Shown: positions 46,952-56,815, numbered from the stretch's first letter. The stretch is DNA of 64,000 nucleotides from Ruegeria sp. HKCCA6707 (GCF_013033515.1 NZ_WQEG01000002.1:1-64000), one strand, 5' to 3'. Notes: a model not told the origin generated them from the sequence alone. Made by a program: numbers and translations.

Positions 46952-47962
46952 TCAAAATCCAGCTAGGCGTTCGGCCAGCCAAAATGTGGCGATGCATCCG
47001 ATTGGGTAGCCAAGAAACCGTCGCCATGTGCCTTGCACCAGCGACCAGCCCCAAATCGTCTGGACGATCTTCTGCAACGTCAAAAACACACTCAAAACGG
47101 CGAAAATAAAGGTAAGTTGTCCCGCCTCGACACCGAGATTGAAGGCCAACAGAGCGGCCGGGATATCTTGCTCTGGCAAGCCGATCTCGTTCAGCGCGCC
47201 GGCAAACCCCAATCCATGCAGTAGACCAAAACCAAAAGAGATCACCCAGGGGAATCGGCTGGTGAGCGTCTTCTGCCTCTTGTTCGAGCGCAGCACCTCG
47301 GTTGCCAGAAAGACAATCGAAAGCGCAATGACCGCCTCAACCGGAGGACCGGGTACGTTCAACACACCAAAGGTCGCAAGGCCCAGTGTGATCGAATGAG
47401 CGAGGGTGAAGGCTGTCACGGCCCAGATCAATTGGCGCAGGTTTCGGATCAGCACAAGCAGAGCAAATACAAACAGGAGGTGATCCCAACCCTCCAGAAT
47501 ATGTTCGAACCCTAACACTCCATATTGCCACAGCGTCTGCAGCAGGCCCTGTTGCGCGGGCAGCGTTACGGCAGGTGCGTCCGGGGTCAGACGAAACGTG
47601 GCTGTCGTCTGGGCGCCAAGATATCCGACCCTGAATAAAACATCTGTTCTTTGCTCGTCGAGGCCGTCGATCAGAATGGTATTGCCCCGCAGATCCTCGG
47701 CGCAGGTTATCCGCCAAGCCTGAGTCCAGGCGCGTCCGTCAAATACCGGCGCGTCGAGGGTCGGTGACTGACAGTTCGCCGGAAGCTTGACGTGTATGTC
47801 CATCGGTGCGCCTCGGACGTCGGGCTTGCGCCAGAAAACGTACCAATCTGCTTCGGTCTCTTGCGATATCTCAAGATAGCCAGGCTCCAATGCGTGCGCA
47901 TTTACTGTCACCGGAAACAAAAGCGCCGATAGCATCGATATGAGTACCAGAAGGTGTCTCAT
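46952..47962 (-). CDS. HupE/UreJ-family permease
   Basis: A 336-residue membrane protein. The signal peptide ends at VNAHALEPG (near 22), followed by an extracytoplasmic beta domain of about 110 residues and six to seven helices. The metal-binding motif HX5DH is present as HILEGWDH, and a second His motif as GFGLLHGLGF. HupE/UreJ proteins are associated with nickel or cobalt uptake; with the urease operon 3 kb away, nickel supply to urease is the natural guess. Its start overlaps the preceding PpiC-like gene by four bases. Confidence 0.85.
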   Translation of the reverse strand: MRHLLVLISMLSALLFPVTVNAHALEPGYLEISQETEADWYVFWRKPDVRGAPMDIHVKLPANCQSPTLDAPVFDGRAWTQAWRITCAEDLRGNTILIDGLDEQRTDVLFRVGYLGAQTTATFRLTPDAPAVTLPAQQGLLQTLWQYGVLGFEHILEGWDHLLFVFALLVLIRNLRQLIWAVTAFTLAHSITLGLATFGVLNVPGPPVEAVIALSIVFLATEVLRSNKRQKTLTSRFPWVISFGFGLLHGLGFAGALNEIGLPEQDIPAALLAFNLGVEAGQLTFIFAVLSVFLTLQKIVQTIWGWSLVQGTWRRFLGYPIGCIATFWLAERLAGF

Positions 47963-48831
47963 TGGTCATCCGAGTGCGAGTCGACGGCTTGAGGTTCCCG
48001 TATCGTATATGCTGATCTTTGGGCGTCGAGGTATCTTTGCGTGGCAAGCTCGGCCTGACTGGCTTGCCATTCGGCCAGTACTTTGTCACGCACATCATCC
48101 AATGAGGGCAGTACCGCCTCGGAACGCGCACCCAATCTCACCAAATGGTTCCCGAAGGATGATCGAACCGGGCCGCTCCATTGCTCAAGCGGTAGCGTGT
48201 CCAGCTGATCGAAAAAGCCGTTTCCGAAACTTCCGTCGATCGCTGTTCTGACACTCAGACCAAAATCAGACGGAAGAAGGGACGCTTGACCAAGCTGACT
48301 GTGATCAGCTCCGCTCTTCAACTCTTCCAAGGTTTGTTCAACATAATCCTCGCTGGGGTTTTGACCCAAATGGACGAGACTGGCAGCGACTTGAACAGGG
48401 ATCGTAAAGCGTTCGGAATTCTCGGAAAGATACGTTGTGAGAACTTCATCCGTGGGCCGCAATGCCCGCGCCTCTGAGACCAGCAAGAAATTCATCTTCT
48501 GCACCAGCCGATTGCGGATGATCTCGTCATTGCCATCCAACCCCAGCGCCAGTGCCTCGCGGTACAGAATTTCGCGATTTAGCCAATCTTCTTTGAGGTT
48601 GTACAATTCCTCTTCGCTCGGAGGACGACGCCAAGTTTCTTCGAATTGAAGCGCAAGCAAGTCGAGCTGGCGCTGATCCAGCACAATCACACGCGACTCG
48701 GGATCTACGGTCCACTCGTCGGTTTGAACAAGATTGAACCAAAAGAAAATCAGAACACCAAGAACCGCAAATTGAAAAAAGGGTTCGGTTAAAACGCGTC
48801 GCATCGTACTTTTTTGCGAGGGAACACTCAT
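47959..48831 (-). CDS. PpiC-like membrane-anchored foldase
   Basis: A 290-residue protein with a single N-terminal membrane anchor (FFQFAVLGVLIFFWFNLV), a SurA/PpiD-like helical chaperone region (about 45-135, with WLNREILYREALALGLDG) and a C-terminal parvulin-type domain (GFFDQLDTLPLEQWSGPV; FGNHLVRLG). Such peptidyl-prolyl isomerase genes are often found directly upstream of this kind of HupE gene, and here the two overlap by four bases. A role in folding the large extracytoplasmic part of that permease is inference. Confidence 0.8.
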   Translation of the reverse strand: MSVPSQKSTMRRVLTEPFFQFAVLGVLIFFWFNLVQTDEWTVDPESRVIVLDQRQLDLLALQFEETWRRPPSEEELYNLKEDWLNREILYREALALGLDGNDEIIRNRLVQKMNFLLVSEARALRPTDEVLTTYLSENSERFTIPVQVAASLVHLGQNPSEDYVEQTLEELKSGADHSQLGQASLLPSDFGLSVRTAIDGSFGNGFFDQLDTLPLEQWSGPVRSSFGNHLVRLGARSEAVLPSLDDVRDKVLAEWQASQAELATQRYLDAQRSAYTIREPQAVDSHSDDQ

Positions 48832-49046
48832 GCAATATCTATCCAGTTTCGCGGCCTGCCCTTTGGGACAGTCAACTTAACATCTATGCGAACCCTGCCT
48901 ATTGGCAAAATGGAGTCGTCGAAAAGTTGTGCTCGTGGGACACAGCCGATTGCCTTGCTGGCCCGCCACCGCTGACCCACGATGAGGCTTTGGGCCAAGC
49001 GGCCGAGGTCTTGGATCACTGGTACATCCAGTATGAATGCCTTTGA
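48831..49046 (+). pseudogene. Orphan 3' end of an unknown gene
   Basis: An open plus-strand frame of about 70 codons ending in TGA at 49044-49046, with protein-like rather than shadow-like composition: WDSQLNIYANPAYWQNG, VVEKLCSWDTADCLAG, DEALGQAAEVLDHWYIQYE. It has no start codon in a plausible place and runs back into the antisense of the PpiC-like gene, so it appears to be the tail of a lost gene. Family not recognised. The rest of the 48832-49150 gap shows nothing else. Confidence 0.4.
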
Positions 49047-49150
49047 TCTGAGGCAAAAAGAGGCACCTCGCACCGATCAGTGTTTGCGGCGGGCCGAGAG
49101 ACATAAGGTCTGCCCGACCCGGCCCTGAGGTGGCGAATACCCGACAGTGG

Positions 49151-50566
49151 TCAGATATTGGTGTCAGCGTGCGCCATCCCACCGGAAATCTCTTCGGTAG
49201 CTTCGGGACCCAAGGGGTTTGGCAGGATCAGGTTCAAGACAATGGCGATAAGCGCGGCAGGCAGCAATCCGGATGTCACCAGAATACGCGGGGTGTCCGG
49301 CAGATGCTGTACCGCCCCGGGTTCCAACTGCAATCCCAAGCCAACCGAAAGAGCGATGGCAAAGATCACCATGTTGCGCTTGTTCCAATCGACATCCGAC
49401 AGCATCGACACACCGGCGGCGACCACCATTCCGAACATGACGATAACACCACCGCCCAATACCTCGATGGGAACAGTTCGGATCACTGCACCGACCTTGG
49501 GGACCAGACCGCAGAGGATCAGAAACAGCGCCCCAATCGTCACAACATGACGGCTCATCACGCCGGTCATCGCAATAAGTCCAACGTTCTGGCTGAAGGA
49601 TGTGTTGGGCATACCCCCAAAGATACCCGCAATGGCGCTTCCGACCCCATCTGCATAGGTTGCACCGGTGATTTCCTGTTCGCTGGCTTCCCGCCCGGCC
49701 CCACCGCGCGTAATCCCGGACACATCACCGACGGTTTCGACCGCCGAGACGAAGGCCATCAGACAAAACCCGATGATGGCGGCTGCTGAGAACTCGAACC
49801 CGTATTTGAAAGGTTGAGGCAGCGCGAATGCGGCTGCGTTGTTCCACGAACCGGAGATCGCGCCAAATGACAGCATTCCTGTTGCCAGGGCAAAGACATA
49901 GCCCGCAAGAATGCCGATCAGGACCGCAGAAACCGATAGCATCCCGTGGGTGTAGAACTTTAGCCCGAGCGTGACAAAAATCACGACCAATGCGGCAGCC
50001 CAATTGTGCAGGCTTCCATAGTCCGGAGTGCCGATCGCGGGCACGCCACCCGCCGCATATTGGATGCCCACCTTAACCAAGGCCAAACCGATCATCGTGA
50101 CCACAAGCCCAGTGACCAAAGGGGGCAAAGCAAACCGGATCTTGCCAATAACGGTGCCAAGCGCTGCATGAAAAAGCCCGCCAATCAGGACCCCACCAAA
50201 CAGCGCCGCAAGACCATCCACGCCTTTGCCCGCAACAAGCGGGATCATGATGGGAATAAAGGCAAAGCTGGTGCCTTGCACGATGGGCAAGCGTGCACCA
50301 ACGGGCCCAACTCCGATTGACTGGAAAAGCGTTGCGATGCCCGCGAACAACATGGACATCTGAATCATGTAGAGCAGTTCCGGAAAATCCGGTGAGTTCG
50401 ACCCGAACCCAAAACCTGCGGCCCCGGCAACAATGATCGCAGGTGTGACATTCGACACGAACATCGCAAGGACATGTTGTATTCCCAGAGGAACTGCCTT
50501 GACAAATGGCGGTTTATAGTTCGGGTCGCGAAGTTGTTCGGCCGAGCCGATCGAGTCCATGTTCAT
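49151..50566 (-). CDS. NCS2 xanthine/uracil permease
   Basis: A 471-residue inner-membrane nucleobase:cation symporter-2 with 14 helices. Family motifs are present: VQGTSFAFIPIM, the helix-8 VSAVETVGDVSGI, and NTSFSQNVGLIAMTGV matching QNxGxxxxT. The sequence is of the purine (xanthine/urate) branch rather than the uracil branch, although that is a judgement. It lies downstream of ureG in the same direction; imported purines could be broken down to urea, the urease substrate. Confidence 0.87.
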   Translation of the reverse strand: MNMDSIGSAEQLRDPNYKPPFVKAVPLGIQHVLAMFVSNVTPAIIVAGAAGFGFGSNSPDFPELLYMIQMSMLFAGIATLFQSIGVGPVGARLPIVQGTSFAFIPIMIPLVAGKGVDGLAALFGGVLIGGLFHAALGTVIGKIRFALPPLVTGLVVTMIGLALVKVGIQYAAGGVPAIGTPDYGSLHNWAAALVVIFVTLGLKFYTHGMLSVSAVLIGILAGYVFALATGMLSFGAISGSWNNAAAFALPQPFKYGFEFSAAAIIGFCLMAFVSAVETVGDVSGITRGGAGREASEQEITGATYADGVGSAIAGIFGGMPNTSFSQNVGLIAMTGVMSRHVVTIGALFLILCGLVPKVGAVIRTVPIEVLGGGVIVMFGMVVAAGVSMLSDVDWNKRNMVIFAIALSVGLGLQLEPGAVQHLPDTPRILVTSGLLPAALIAIVLNLILPNPLGPEATEEISGGMAHADTNI

Positions 50567-50819
50567 ATCAGTGTCCCGTGTTTTCTCTTTTGATATCATA
50601 CTGAGATCTAGACAGGGCGCGCGCAAGCCTGTGGCAGCGCGACAGCAAAATCATCCGAAACTGCCGCATTCCACAGCGAGGGACACGTCAGATGCTCAAG
50701 ATTTGGCGTTCTTTAGAAAGCCCGTCGGGGCACCAGCGGCAGGGGTCACTTGATAACGATGCGGGCGACAAAGCCAATAATCGTTTGCGCCGATGGCTAC
50801 AATCAGAATGAGATTGAAA

Positions 50820-51458
50820 TCACTGGGACATTTCAGGTGATGCCAGTTTCAACCCGCCGATCTGGACAAGGTGATCGACAATCGCGTCGACGCCTTTTCG
50901 CTGACGCAGTGATGTAAACACAAAGGGGCGTCCGCTGCGCATGCGGGTTGCGTCGCGCTCCATCACCTCTAGTGACGCGCCGACATAGGGCGCAAGATCG
51001 GTCTTGTTGATGATCAGCACGTCCGATTTCGTGATTGCCGGACCACCCTTGCGCGGGATTTCTTCGCCTGCAGCAACGTCGATCACGTAAAGCGTCACAT
51101 CTGCCAACTCCGGGCTGAAGGTGGCCGACAGGTTGTCTCCGCCGCTTTCGATCAGCACCAGATCAAGATCGGGATGACGCGTGCGCATCTCGGCAACGGC
51201 GGCCAGATTGATCGAGGCATCTTCGCGGATCGCCGTATGAGGGCAGCCGCCTGTCTCGACCCCGATGATCCGATCTTGCGGCAGGATTTGCAGCCGCATC
51301 AGCGCTTCGGCATCTTCCTGCGTGTAGATGTCATTGGTAATCACACCCAGCGAACAGCGGTCGCGCAACGCCTCGGACAGGGCGGCGGTCAGCGTTGTCT
51401 TGCCCGCGCCCACCGGGCCACCGATACCAACGCGCAGGGGTCCGTTCATCGTGCTCAT
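50820..51458 (-). CDS. ureG: Urease accessory GTPase UreG
   Basis: A 212-residue SIMIBI-class GTPase that drives nickel delivery into apo-urease. P-loop [11 protein letters not shown]; the nickel CPH motif appears as [14 protein letters not shown]; GTPase motifs [15 protein letters not shown] and [11 protein letters not shown] follow. Start overlaps the ureF stop by four bases. Last gene of the urease operon. Confidence 0.96.
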   Translation of the reverse strand: MSTMNGPLRVGIGGPVGAGKTTLTAALSEALRDRCSLGVITNDIYTQEDAEALMRLQILPQDRIIGVETGGCPHTAIREDASINLAAVAEMRTRHPDLDLVLIESGGDNLSATFSPELADVTLYVIDVAAGEEIPRKGGPAITKSDVLIINKTDLAPYVGASLEVMERDATRMRSGRPFVFTSLRQRKGVDAIVDHLVQIGGLKLASPEMSQ

Positions 51459-52108
51459 GTGCGGAAGATCCTTGAATATTGGGTTTCATGCTGCATCGAC
51501 GCAATATCGGACAAAAAACCGGTCGATGCCAGATCTTCCAACCCGGCCTGCTGCGCGGCTTGTGCGATACGCGAACAAAGCGGTGTCAGGTCTCGGATGA
51601 TCTTTTGCGCATCGGTCTGGCCCAAGGGCACCAACCGTGTCGCACAGGCGACAAGGTTCGACAGGAACGCTTGCAGGAACATCTGGGTCGTCAGAGGTAA
51701 TGGCAGCGCCTGTAGCCGCGCCGCGCGCCCTACGGCAACCGGATAGCTTAGCCCGCTCAGATCCGCGCCCCAGACATCCGAAGTAATCTCACCAAAGGCC
51801 TGACCCAGAAGATCGGTTTCTTTCAACCGCTCGGAGGAGGCACAAAAAGCCCGCGCCGCCGCATCGGTGGCCGCCAGTTGTTCAGGATCATCGGCCTTAT
51901 ACCCCGCCACCAGAAACACCGCATCATTCCAACCGGAGCCGAACTCCAGCACATCCGCGATCCAGGCCTGGGTGTCAGTCGCAGTATTGATCCGACCTGC
52001 CTCGATCGCTGCCTCAAGCCCGTGCGAATAGGCAAATCCACCCACCGGATAGGCAGGCGAGAGCCATTGGGTCAGTGTCAGGATATCGGCGTCAGTGGGA
52101 ATGGCCAT
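51455..52108 (-). CDS. ureF: Urease accessory protein UreF
   Basis: A 217-residue helical accessory protein that joins UreD and UreG on apo-urease. Conserved N-terminal [21 protein letters not shown] and later [12 protein letters not shown]. The ATG at 52108 begins [11 protein letters not shown] and overlaps the His-rich end of ureE; a start at 52132 would only extend that overlap. Coupled to ureG. Confidence 0.93.
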   Translation of the reverse strand: MAIPTDADILTLTQWLSPAYPVGGFAYSHGLEAAIEAGRINTATDTQAWIADVLEFGSGWNDAVFLVAGYKADDPEQLAATDAAARAFCASSERLKETDLLGQAFGEITSDVWGADLSGLSYPVAVGRAARLQALPLPLTTQMFLQAFLSNLVACATRLVPLGQTDAQKIIRDLTPLCSRIAQAAQQAGLEDLASTGFLSDIASMQHETQYSRIFRT

Positions 52109-52544
52109 GGGTCCTGCCGTGGCCATAGGCACCGCCTTCGGGCGTAAAGGGTTCGTGCACTTCGCGCACTGTTGCGCCGATCTTCAAGAGCATGTCGCGG
52201 ATGACATGGTCGATCTGGATCAGCAAGCGACCCGGTTCGATCTGACATGGGGTGTGGCGATTGCCGATATGCCAAGCGATGCGGGTCAGATCCGGTGCGG
52301 TGACCTCCAGCAAAGCCTCGGGCGCCGCAAGGACTTCGACTTCCCGCCCATCGTCAAGGATCAGGGCACCGCCGTGGTCCAACGAGGTGGTTTGCGCCAG
52401 ATCGATCAGGATCTGTTCACCGCTTTCGCAGGTCAGCACCTTGCGACGCAGAAACCTGTCCTCGTAGGTCAGCGACAGGTTATCAGCGGGATCGCCATGG
52501 GTATGGTTTGCGTATTTACGCGCGGTGCAGAAGAGGGCGTTCAT
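52092..52544 (-). CDS. ureE: Urease nickel metallochaperone UreE
   Basis: A 150-residue nickel carrier. The N-terminal peptide-binding-like domain includes LTYEDRFLRRKVLTC, and the metal domain contains AWHIGNRHTPCQIE with the conserved dimer-interface His. The C-terminus is short and His-rich ([11 protein letters not shown]). ATG 52544 matches the family start; an upstream extension to 52616 is not conserved. Confidence 0.93.
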   Translation of the reverse strand: MNALFCTARKYANHTHGDPADNLSLTYEDRFLRRKVLTCESGEQILIDLAQTTSLDHGGALILDDGREVEVLAAPEALLEVTAPDLTRIAWHIGNRHTPCQIEPGRLLIQIDHVIRDMLLKIGATVREVHEPFTPEGGAYGHGRTHGHSH

Positions 52545-52572
52545 GAGCGCCCCCCATCTGCAATGGTTTTGC

Positions 52573-52797
52573 TTAGCGCCAGATGGACCCGGCAAAGACG
52601 TGCTGCACGATCCCATCGCGTGTCAGGCCACGCTTTTTCAGCTCTTCGTCGCTGAGCGAGGCGTAGAAGTTCAGCTGCCGGCTGCGCGACCGCGCTTCGC
52701 CCATTGCGCAAAGACCGGCAAACAGGCTTTCGCCGACGGTGCGGAACAGTCCGGAAAGAGAAATGCCGGAGCGGGTGTTGAGTGTTGTATCTGCCAT
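52573..52797 (-). CDS. DUF1127 small protein inside the urease operon
   Basis: A 74-residue basic protein. The second half is the DUF1127 motif: arginine-rich helix (RSRSRQLNFYASLSDEELKKRG) and LTRDGIVQHVFAG. DUF1127 proteins bind RNA or influence phosphate and stress metabolism in alphaproteobacteria. It lies between ureC and ureE with gaps of 130 and 28 bases, so it probably has its own ribosome site and may have its own promoter. Confidence 0.8.
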   Translation of the reverse strand: MADTTLNTRSGISLSGLFRTVGESLFAGLCAMGEARSRSRQLNFYASLSDEELKKRGLTRDGIVQHVFAGSIWR

Positions 52798-52927
52798 CAG
52801 GACCCCCAGAATCATGGGTTAAGTTGGTCCTCCCCTGGCGTTGAGTTTTTGTCATTTCAACCTCGATGAGTAGAGGGTTAATTGTCATGGCCGGATTGCA
52901 CATGCTGCAATGCAGCACAAAATTTGG

Positions 52928-54688
52928 TCAGAATAAAAAGTAGCGTTGCGCCATGGGTAGGACTTCGGCGGGCTGACAGGTCAGCAGCTCACCATCGGCG
53001 CGTACCTCATAGGTTTCAGGATTGACCTCGATCACCGGGGTTGCATCGTTGAGTTTAAGATCGCGCTTGCCAATGCTGCGAGTGTTCTGGACTGCGACCG
53101 TCTGCTTTGCCAGGCCCAACTGGCCCGCAATTCCATCGGCCTGAGCGGCCTCGGAAACGAAGGTGACAGCCGAGTGTTCAACCGAGCGCCCGTAGGCACC
53201 AAACATCGGGCGGCTATAGACCGGTTGCGGCGTCGGGATCGAAGCGTTCGGGTCGCCCATCTGCGCACAGGCAATGGTGCCACCCAGCAAAACCATTTCC
53301 GGTTTCACCCCGAAAAAGGCCGGGTTCCACAGCACCAAATCGGCGCGTTTGCCTTCTTCGATACTGCCAATCTCATGGCTCAGGCCATGGGCGATGGCCG
53401 GGTTGATGGTGTATTTGGCGATATAGCGGCGGACGCGCAGGTTGTCATTTTCGCCCGTTTCCTCGGCCAAACGGCCCCGCTGTTTCTTCATCTTGTCTGC
53501 GGTCTGCCAGGTGCGGATCAGAACCTCTCCGACCCGGCCCATGGCCTGACTGTCCGACGCAATGATCGAAAACGCGCCCATGTCGTGCAGAATATCCTCG
53601 GCCGCGATAGTTTCGCGCCGGATGCGGCTTTCGGCAAAAGCCACGTCCTCGGGGATAGATTTATCCAGGTGGTGGCAGACCATGAGCATGTCCAGATGCT
53701 CCTCGACCGTGTTCACCGTGAAGGGCCGCGTCGGGTTGGTGGATGAGGGCAGAACGTTGTTTTCACCGCAGATCTTGATGATATCGGGGGCATGCCCGCC
53801 CCCCGCGCCTTCGGTGTGGAAAGCATGGATCGTCCGGCCTTTCATCGACCCCACGGTGTTTTCCACGAAACCGGATTCGTTCAGCGTATCGGTGTGGATC
53901 ATCACCTGCACATCCATCGCATCCGCCACCGTCAGGCAGCAATCGATGGCAGCAGGCGTGGTGCCCCAATCCTCGTGCAGTTTCAGCGCGCAAGCGCCTG
54001 CTTTGACCTGTTCCTCCAACGCCGCAGGCAGCGACGCGTTGCCCTTGCCCGCGAAGGCCAGGTTCATCGGAAAGGCGTCCGCCGCCTGCATCATCCGCCC
54101 GATATGCCAGGGGCCGGGCGTGCAGGTGGTGGCCAGCGTACCATGGGCCGGGCCCGTGCCGCCGCCCAGCATGGTGGTCAGCCCCGAATGCAGCGCGTCT
54201 TCGATCTGTTGCGGGCAGATAAAGTGGATATGGCTGTCAAACCCGCCAGCGGTCAGGACGCGCCCTTCGCCCGCAATGGCCTCGGTGCCCGGACCAACGA
54301 TGATGTCCACACCCGGCTGCGTGTCGGGGTTTCCGGCCTTGCCGATCTTGGCGATGCGCCCGTCTTTCAAACCCACGTCAGCCTTGTAAATCCCTGAGTG
54401 ATCCACGATCAGAGCATTGGTGATCACCGTATCCACCGCTCCGTCCGCGCGGGTGACCTGAGATTGCCCCATCCCGTCGCGGATCACCTTGCCACCCCCG
54501 AACTTGACCTCTTCGCCATAGTGCAGAGCGTTCGTACCGCTACCGCCTGTCGCATCAGCTCCGGCGCGTTCGGCGGTCAGATCACGCTCAACCTCGATGA
54601 TTAGATCGGTATCGGCCAAGCGCAGCTTGTCACCGATGGTGGGGCCGAACATAGCGGCATAGTCAGAGCGGTTAATAGTTGCTGGCAT
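52928..54688 (-). CDS. ureC: Urease alpha subunit
   Basis: A 586-residue catalytic subunit hydrolysing urea to ammonia and carbamate with two nickel ions. Nickel His motif [12 protein letters not shown], carbamylated Lys in ALKLHEDWG, His in [12 protein letters not shown], flap His in MVCHHLDK and catalytic surroundings [14 protein letters not shown] are present. It is somewhat longer than the usual 567-570 residues because of a short insert ([14 protein letters not shown], residues 41-54). ATG 54688 overlaps the ureB stop. Confidence 0.97.
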   Translation of the reverse strand: MPATINRSDYAAMFGPTIGDKLRLADTDLIIEVERDLTAERAGADATGGSGTNALHYGEEVKFGGGKVIRDGMGQSQVTRADGAVDTVITNALIVDHSGIYKADVGLKDGRIAKIGKAGNPDTQPGVDIIVGPGTEAIAGEGRVLTAGGFDSHIHFICPQQIEDALHSGLTTMLGGGTGPAHGTLATTCTPGPWHIGRMMQAADAFPMNLAFAGKGNASLPAALEEQVKAGACALKLHEDWGTTPAAIDCCLTVADAMDVQVMIHTDTLNESGFVENTVGSMKGRTIHAFHTEGAGGGHAPDIIKICGENNVLPSSTNPTRPFTVNTVEEHLDMLMVCHHLDKSIPEDVAFAESRIRRETIAAEDILHDMGAFSIIASDSQAMGRVGEVLIRTWQTADKMKKQRGRLAEETGENDNLRVRRYIAKYTINPAIAHGLSHEIGSIEEGKRADLVLWNPAFFGVKPEMVLLGGTIACAQMGDPNASIPTPQPVYSRPMFGAYGRSVEHSAVTFVSEAAQADGIAGQLGLAKQTVAVQNTRSIGKRDLKLNDATPVIEVNPETYEVRADGELLTCQPAEVLPMAQRYFLF

Positions 54689-54993
54689 CAAAGCGCCCCC
54701 ATGACCTTTTGATTGAACCCATACACGCACCGTGCGCCACCGATGGGAATCAGCGAGACCTCGCGGCTTTGACCGGGCTCGAACCGCACCGCTGTTCCCG
54801 GCGCGATGTCGAGGCGCAGGCCGTGGGCCGCCGCGCGGTCAAACTCCAGTGCCGGGTTGGTCTCGGCGAAATGATAGTGGGATCCGACCTGAACCGGGCG
54901 GTCACCCGAGTTGGCCACCATCAGGGTGGTCACCTCGGCGCCGGGGTTGAGGGTGATCTCACCTTCGGCTGGGAAGAGCTCTCCGGGGATCAT
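54688..54993 (-). CDS. ureB: Urease beta subunit
   Basis: A 101-residue structural subunit starting [18 protein letters not shown], with the conserved [15 protein letters not shown] and [14 protein letters not shown]. Its ATG overlaps the stop of the small His-rich gene (54990-54993) and its stop overlaps ureC, so three genes are translated in series. Confidence 0.96.
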   Translation of the reverse strand: MIPGELFPAEGEITLNPGAEVTTLMVANSGDRPVQVGSHYHFAETNPALEFDRAAAHGLRLDIAPGTAVRFEPGQSREVSLIPIGGARCVYGFNQKVMGAL

Positions 54994-55151
54994 TTGTTCT
55001 GTCTGATCATCACGATCACAGCAGCCGCTGCGACAAGGACCAACCCAACACCCAACGCAGCATAGTCGGTGCCATGCGCATGGATATGCGTATCAGTATG
55101 TGCTGCGGCAGGGCCGGCAAGGATCAGTGCGGGAAACAACATGCGCGTCAT
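54990..55151 (-). CDS. Small His-rich membrane peptide between ureA and ureB
   Basis: A 53-residue protein. An N-terminal signal-like segment ([14 protein letters not shown]) is followed by a His cluster ([13 protein letters not shown], residues 18-30), one membrane helix ([19 protein letters not shown]) and a short basic tail. It lies between ureA (22-base gap) and ureB (ATGA overlap), in phase with the operon. The four His residues facing outward suggest nickel or other metal binding near the membrane. I know no named family for it. Confidence 0.7.
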   Translation of the reverse strand: MTRMLFPALILAGPAAAHTDTHIHAHGTDYAALGVGLVLVAAAAVIVMIRQNK

Positions 55152-55173
55152 TTTTGGGCTCCGTTCATTTGGG

Positions 55174-55476
55174 TTATCGAATGGGGTTGTGGACGGTCAC
55201 AAGCTTGGTGCCGTCAGGAAAGGTGGCTTCGACCTGTACCTCGTGGATCATCTCGGCCACGCCTTCCATGCATTGGTCGCGGGTGATGACCTCGGCCCCC
55301 GCCTGCATCATGTCGGCCACCGAGCGCCCGTCACGCGCGCCTTCGACCACCGCATCGGTAATCAGGGCAATCGCCTCAGGGTGGTTCAGTTTGACGCCGC
55401 GCGCCAGTCGTTTGCGCGCAACCTCGGCGGCCATGGCGACCAGCAATTTGTCTTTTTCACGCGGTGTCAGGTTCAT
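55174..55476 (-). CDS. ureA: Urease gamma subunit
   Basis: A 100-residue structural subunit. The sequence [42 protein letters not shown] and [21 protein letters not shown] (read in parts) is diagnostic. Follows ureD by one base. Confidence 0.97.
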   Translation of the reverse strand: MNLTPREKDKLLVAMAAEVARKRLARGVKLNHPEAIALITDAVVEGARDGRSVADMMQAGAEVITRDQCMEGVAEMIHEVQVEATFPDGTKLVTVHNPIR

Positions 55477-55477
55477 A

Positions 55478-56323
55478 TCAGATCGTCCAGCATCGAGGGA
55501 GAGTGTCAGAGTTCAGCTGCCGCAGGATCGGCAGTAATGAGCTGCGCAGCGCAAAGCTGTTTTCGGCCAGCAGTCGAACGGTCAGCAGATCATCGCGGAT
55601 CAGACTGGCCCCTGCGGTTTCGGGCAGCAGATCGCGGATCGTTGTCAGATGAGCCGCCGCGGTATCTGCAGCAAACACAACCAGCGCCATGGCCCCTGCC
55701 CCATCGGCAATCGCGGGTCGCGCCAGATGGTCGTGCAGGTTGCCGTCAAACGCCATGGCATCCAGAAACGCGGGTTTTTGGTCGCGCCGGATCTCGATCC
55801 GATCTCTCAAGCGCACATCGGTCAGCCGCTCGCCCATCGCGGGGCGACCAAAGACGAAAGGCTCGACCATCAGCGCCGACGCACCGAGGGCCAGATCAAT
55901 CTCCAACCGGCGGTCCAAAGCGCAGCCATCGAACAAGATCGTCTCTTGCGGCAACCAGTTGAGCCGTGCCCCTGCCTCGACCTGCACTCTGTTGCGGATC
56001 TTTCCTGTCTGCTCGGGCTGCGCGCGGTAAGCGCGCTCGCAGGCTTGGGTGGTCACGGTCAGAGTGGTGCCCACCGCGACCTCACCTGCGAACCGAAACT
56101 GATCTCCGCCTGTGACGCCCCCGGCTGTGTTGAGTAAAACCGCATCCAGATGTACGGCATTCTGCCTTGGAAACAGACACTTGAACGAGCCTGACTGCCG
56201 AAACCGGTCAATCACGCTGCGATTGCCCAAAGGTTTCGTCTGCAAGACCACCTGCCCCTCAGCCCGCGGCTGCCGAAGCTTCTGTGCAGGAGCTATGGGA
56301 AAATGTTGGGTGATGCCGTCCAC
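55478..56323 (-). CDS. ureD: Urease accessory protein UreD
   Basis: A scaffold for nickel insertion, about 281 residues from a GTG at 56323 (AAGGAT six bases upstream); the frame is open to a TTG at 56395 and the start is uncertain. Conserved parts: [60 protein letters not shown]. First gene of the ureDA-(small)-BC-DUF1127-EFG operon. Confidence 0.9.
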   Translation of the reverse strand: MDGITQHFPIAPAQKLRQPRAEGQVVLQTKPLGNRSVIDRFRQSGSFKCLFPRQNAVHLDAVLLNTAGGVTGGDQFRFAGEVAVGTTLTVTTQACERAYRAQPEQTGKIRNRVQVEAGARLNWLPQETILFDGCALDRRLEIDLALGASALMVEPFVFGRPAMGERLTDVRLRDRIEIRRDQKPAFLDAMAFDGNLHDHLARPAIADGAGAMALVVFAADTAAAHLTTIRDLLPETAGASLIRDDLLTVRLLAENSFALRSSLLPILRQLNSDTLPRCWTI

Positions 56324-56815
56324 CTTCGGATCCTTGATACCGAAAGTGTTGTCGCCACTTTGCCCGGGAATCTCTATTGCGGCGCGGCCTGGCAATGCCG
56401 ACAGGGTTCTTTCTGCCTATTTCTTGGGCGATTATTCACACCCGTGATGAAAAAGTAGTCTGACTGCGCCTCCAACCAACAACGCCTTCACAAGGCGTAC
56501 GCGGCGGCCCTGACAACAGCTCATGATTTGGCAAAAGGCTCTGAGCCCGTGTCGGGAATCAAAATCAGAACAAAGGTTTTATTCACCTTGGCCAGACTTT
56601 TTCTTTACGCAAAGGAAAATAGGCCCGGATATGTAAAGTTTAACTTTGCGTATTTGGAAATTCGCAATAATTTAAATCTACTACGGCAAGGCATCGGGTG
56701 TGGGTGGGGTTTTTCGCCAATTTGCAAATCTTCCGTTTTCACCAGTGTTGCGAAACATTAGGATGCGCGGCGCGAGCAGTCGCCCTCAAAAACAGAACAG
56801 CCAAAGGCGAGCATA
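56324..56815. promoter_or_regulatory. Divergent promoter region, urease / type I secretion
   Basis: A gap of over 400 bases, the largest unexplained intergenic region here. It holds a perfect 7-base hairpin ACGCCTT-CAC-AAGGCGT (56482-56498), a low-GC block (56570-56690) with strong palindromes, and a small frame at 56528-56761 that does not look coding. It is expected to contain the promoters of ureD and of the secretion operon. Confidence 0.5.
56635..56729. promoter_or_regulatory. Cluster of palindromes before T1SS genes
   Basis: AAAGTT-T-AACTTT (56635-56647) is perfect. TTGCG-N-ATTT-NN-AAAT-N-CGCAA (56646-56667) is a 22-base near-palindrome overlapping it. ATTTGCAAAT (56720-56729) is perfect. 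They lie 87-181 bases upstream of the secretion ATPase start: probable regulator sites. Confidence 0.5.

Noticed and set aside
48828..49073. 81-residue minus-strand frame overlapping the orphan tail
   Set aside because: Composition is Arg-rich with no homology signal, and the plus-strand reading is more protein-like. Neither is certain.
56528..56761. 77-residue frame in the gap before the secretion ATPase
   Set aside because: It crosses the AT-rich palindrome cluster, has no ribosome site and no family resemblance; more likely promoter DNA.
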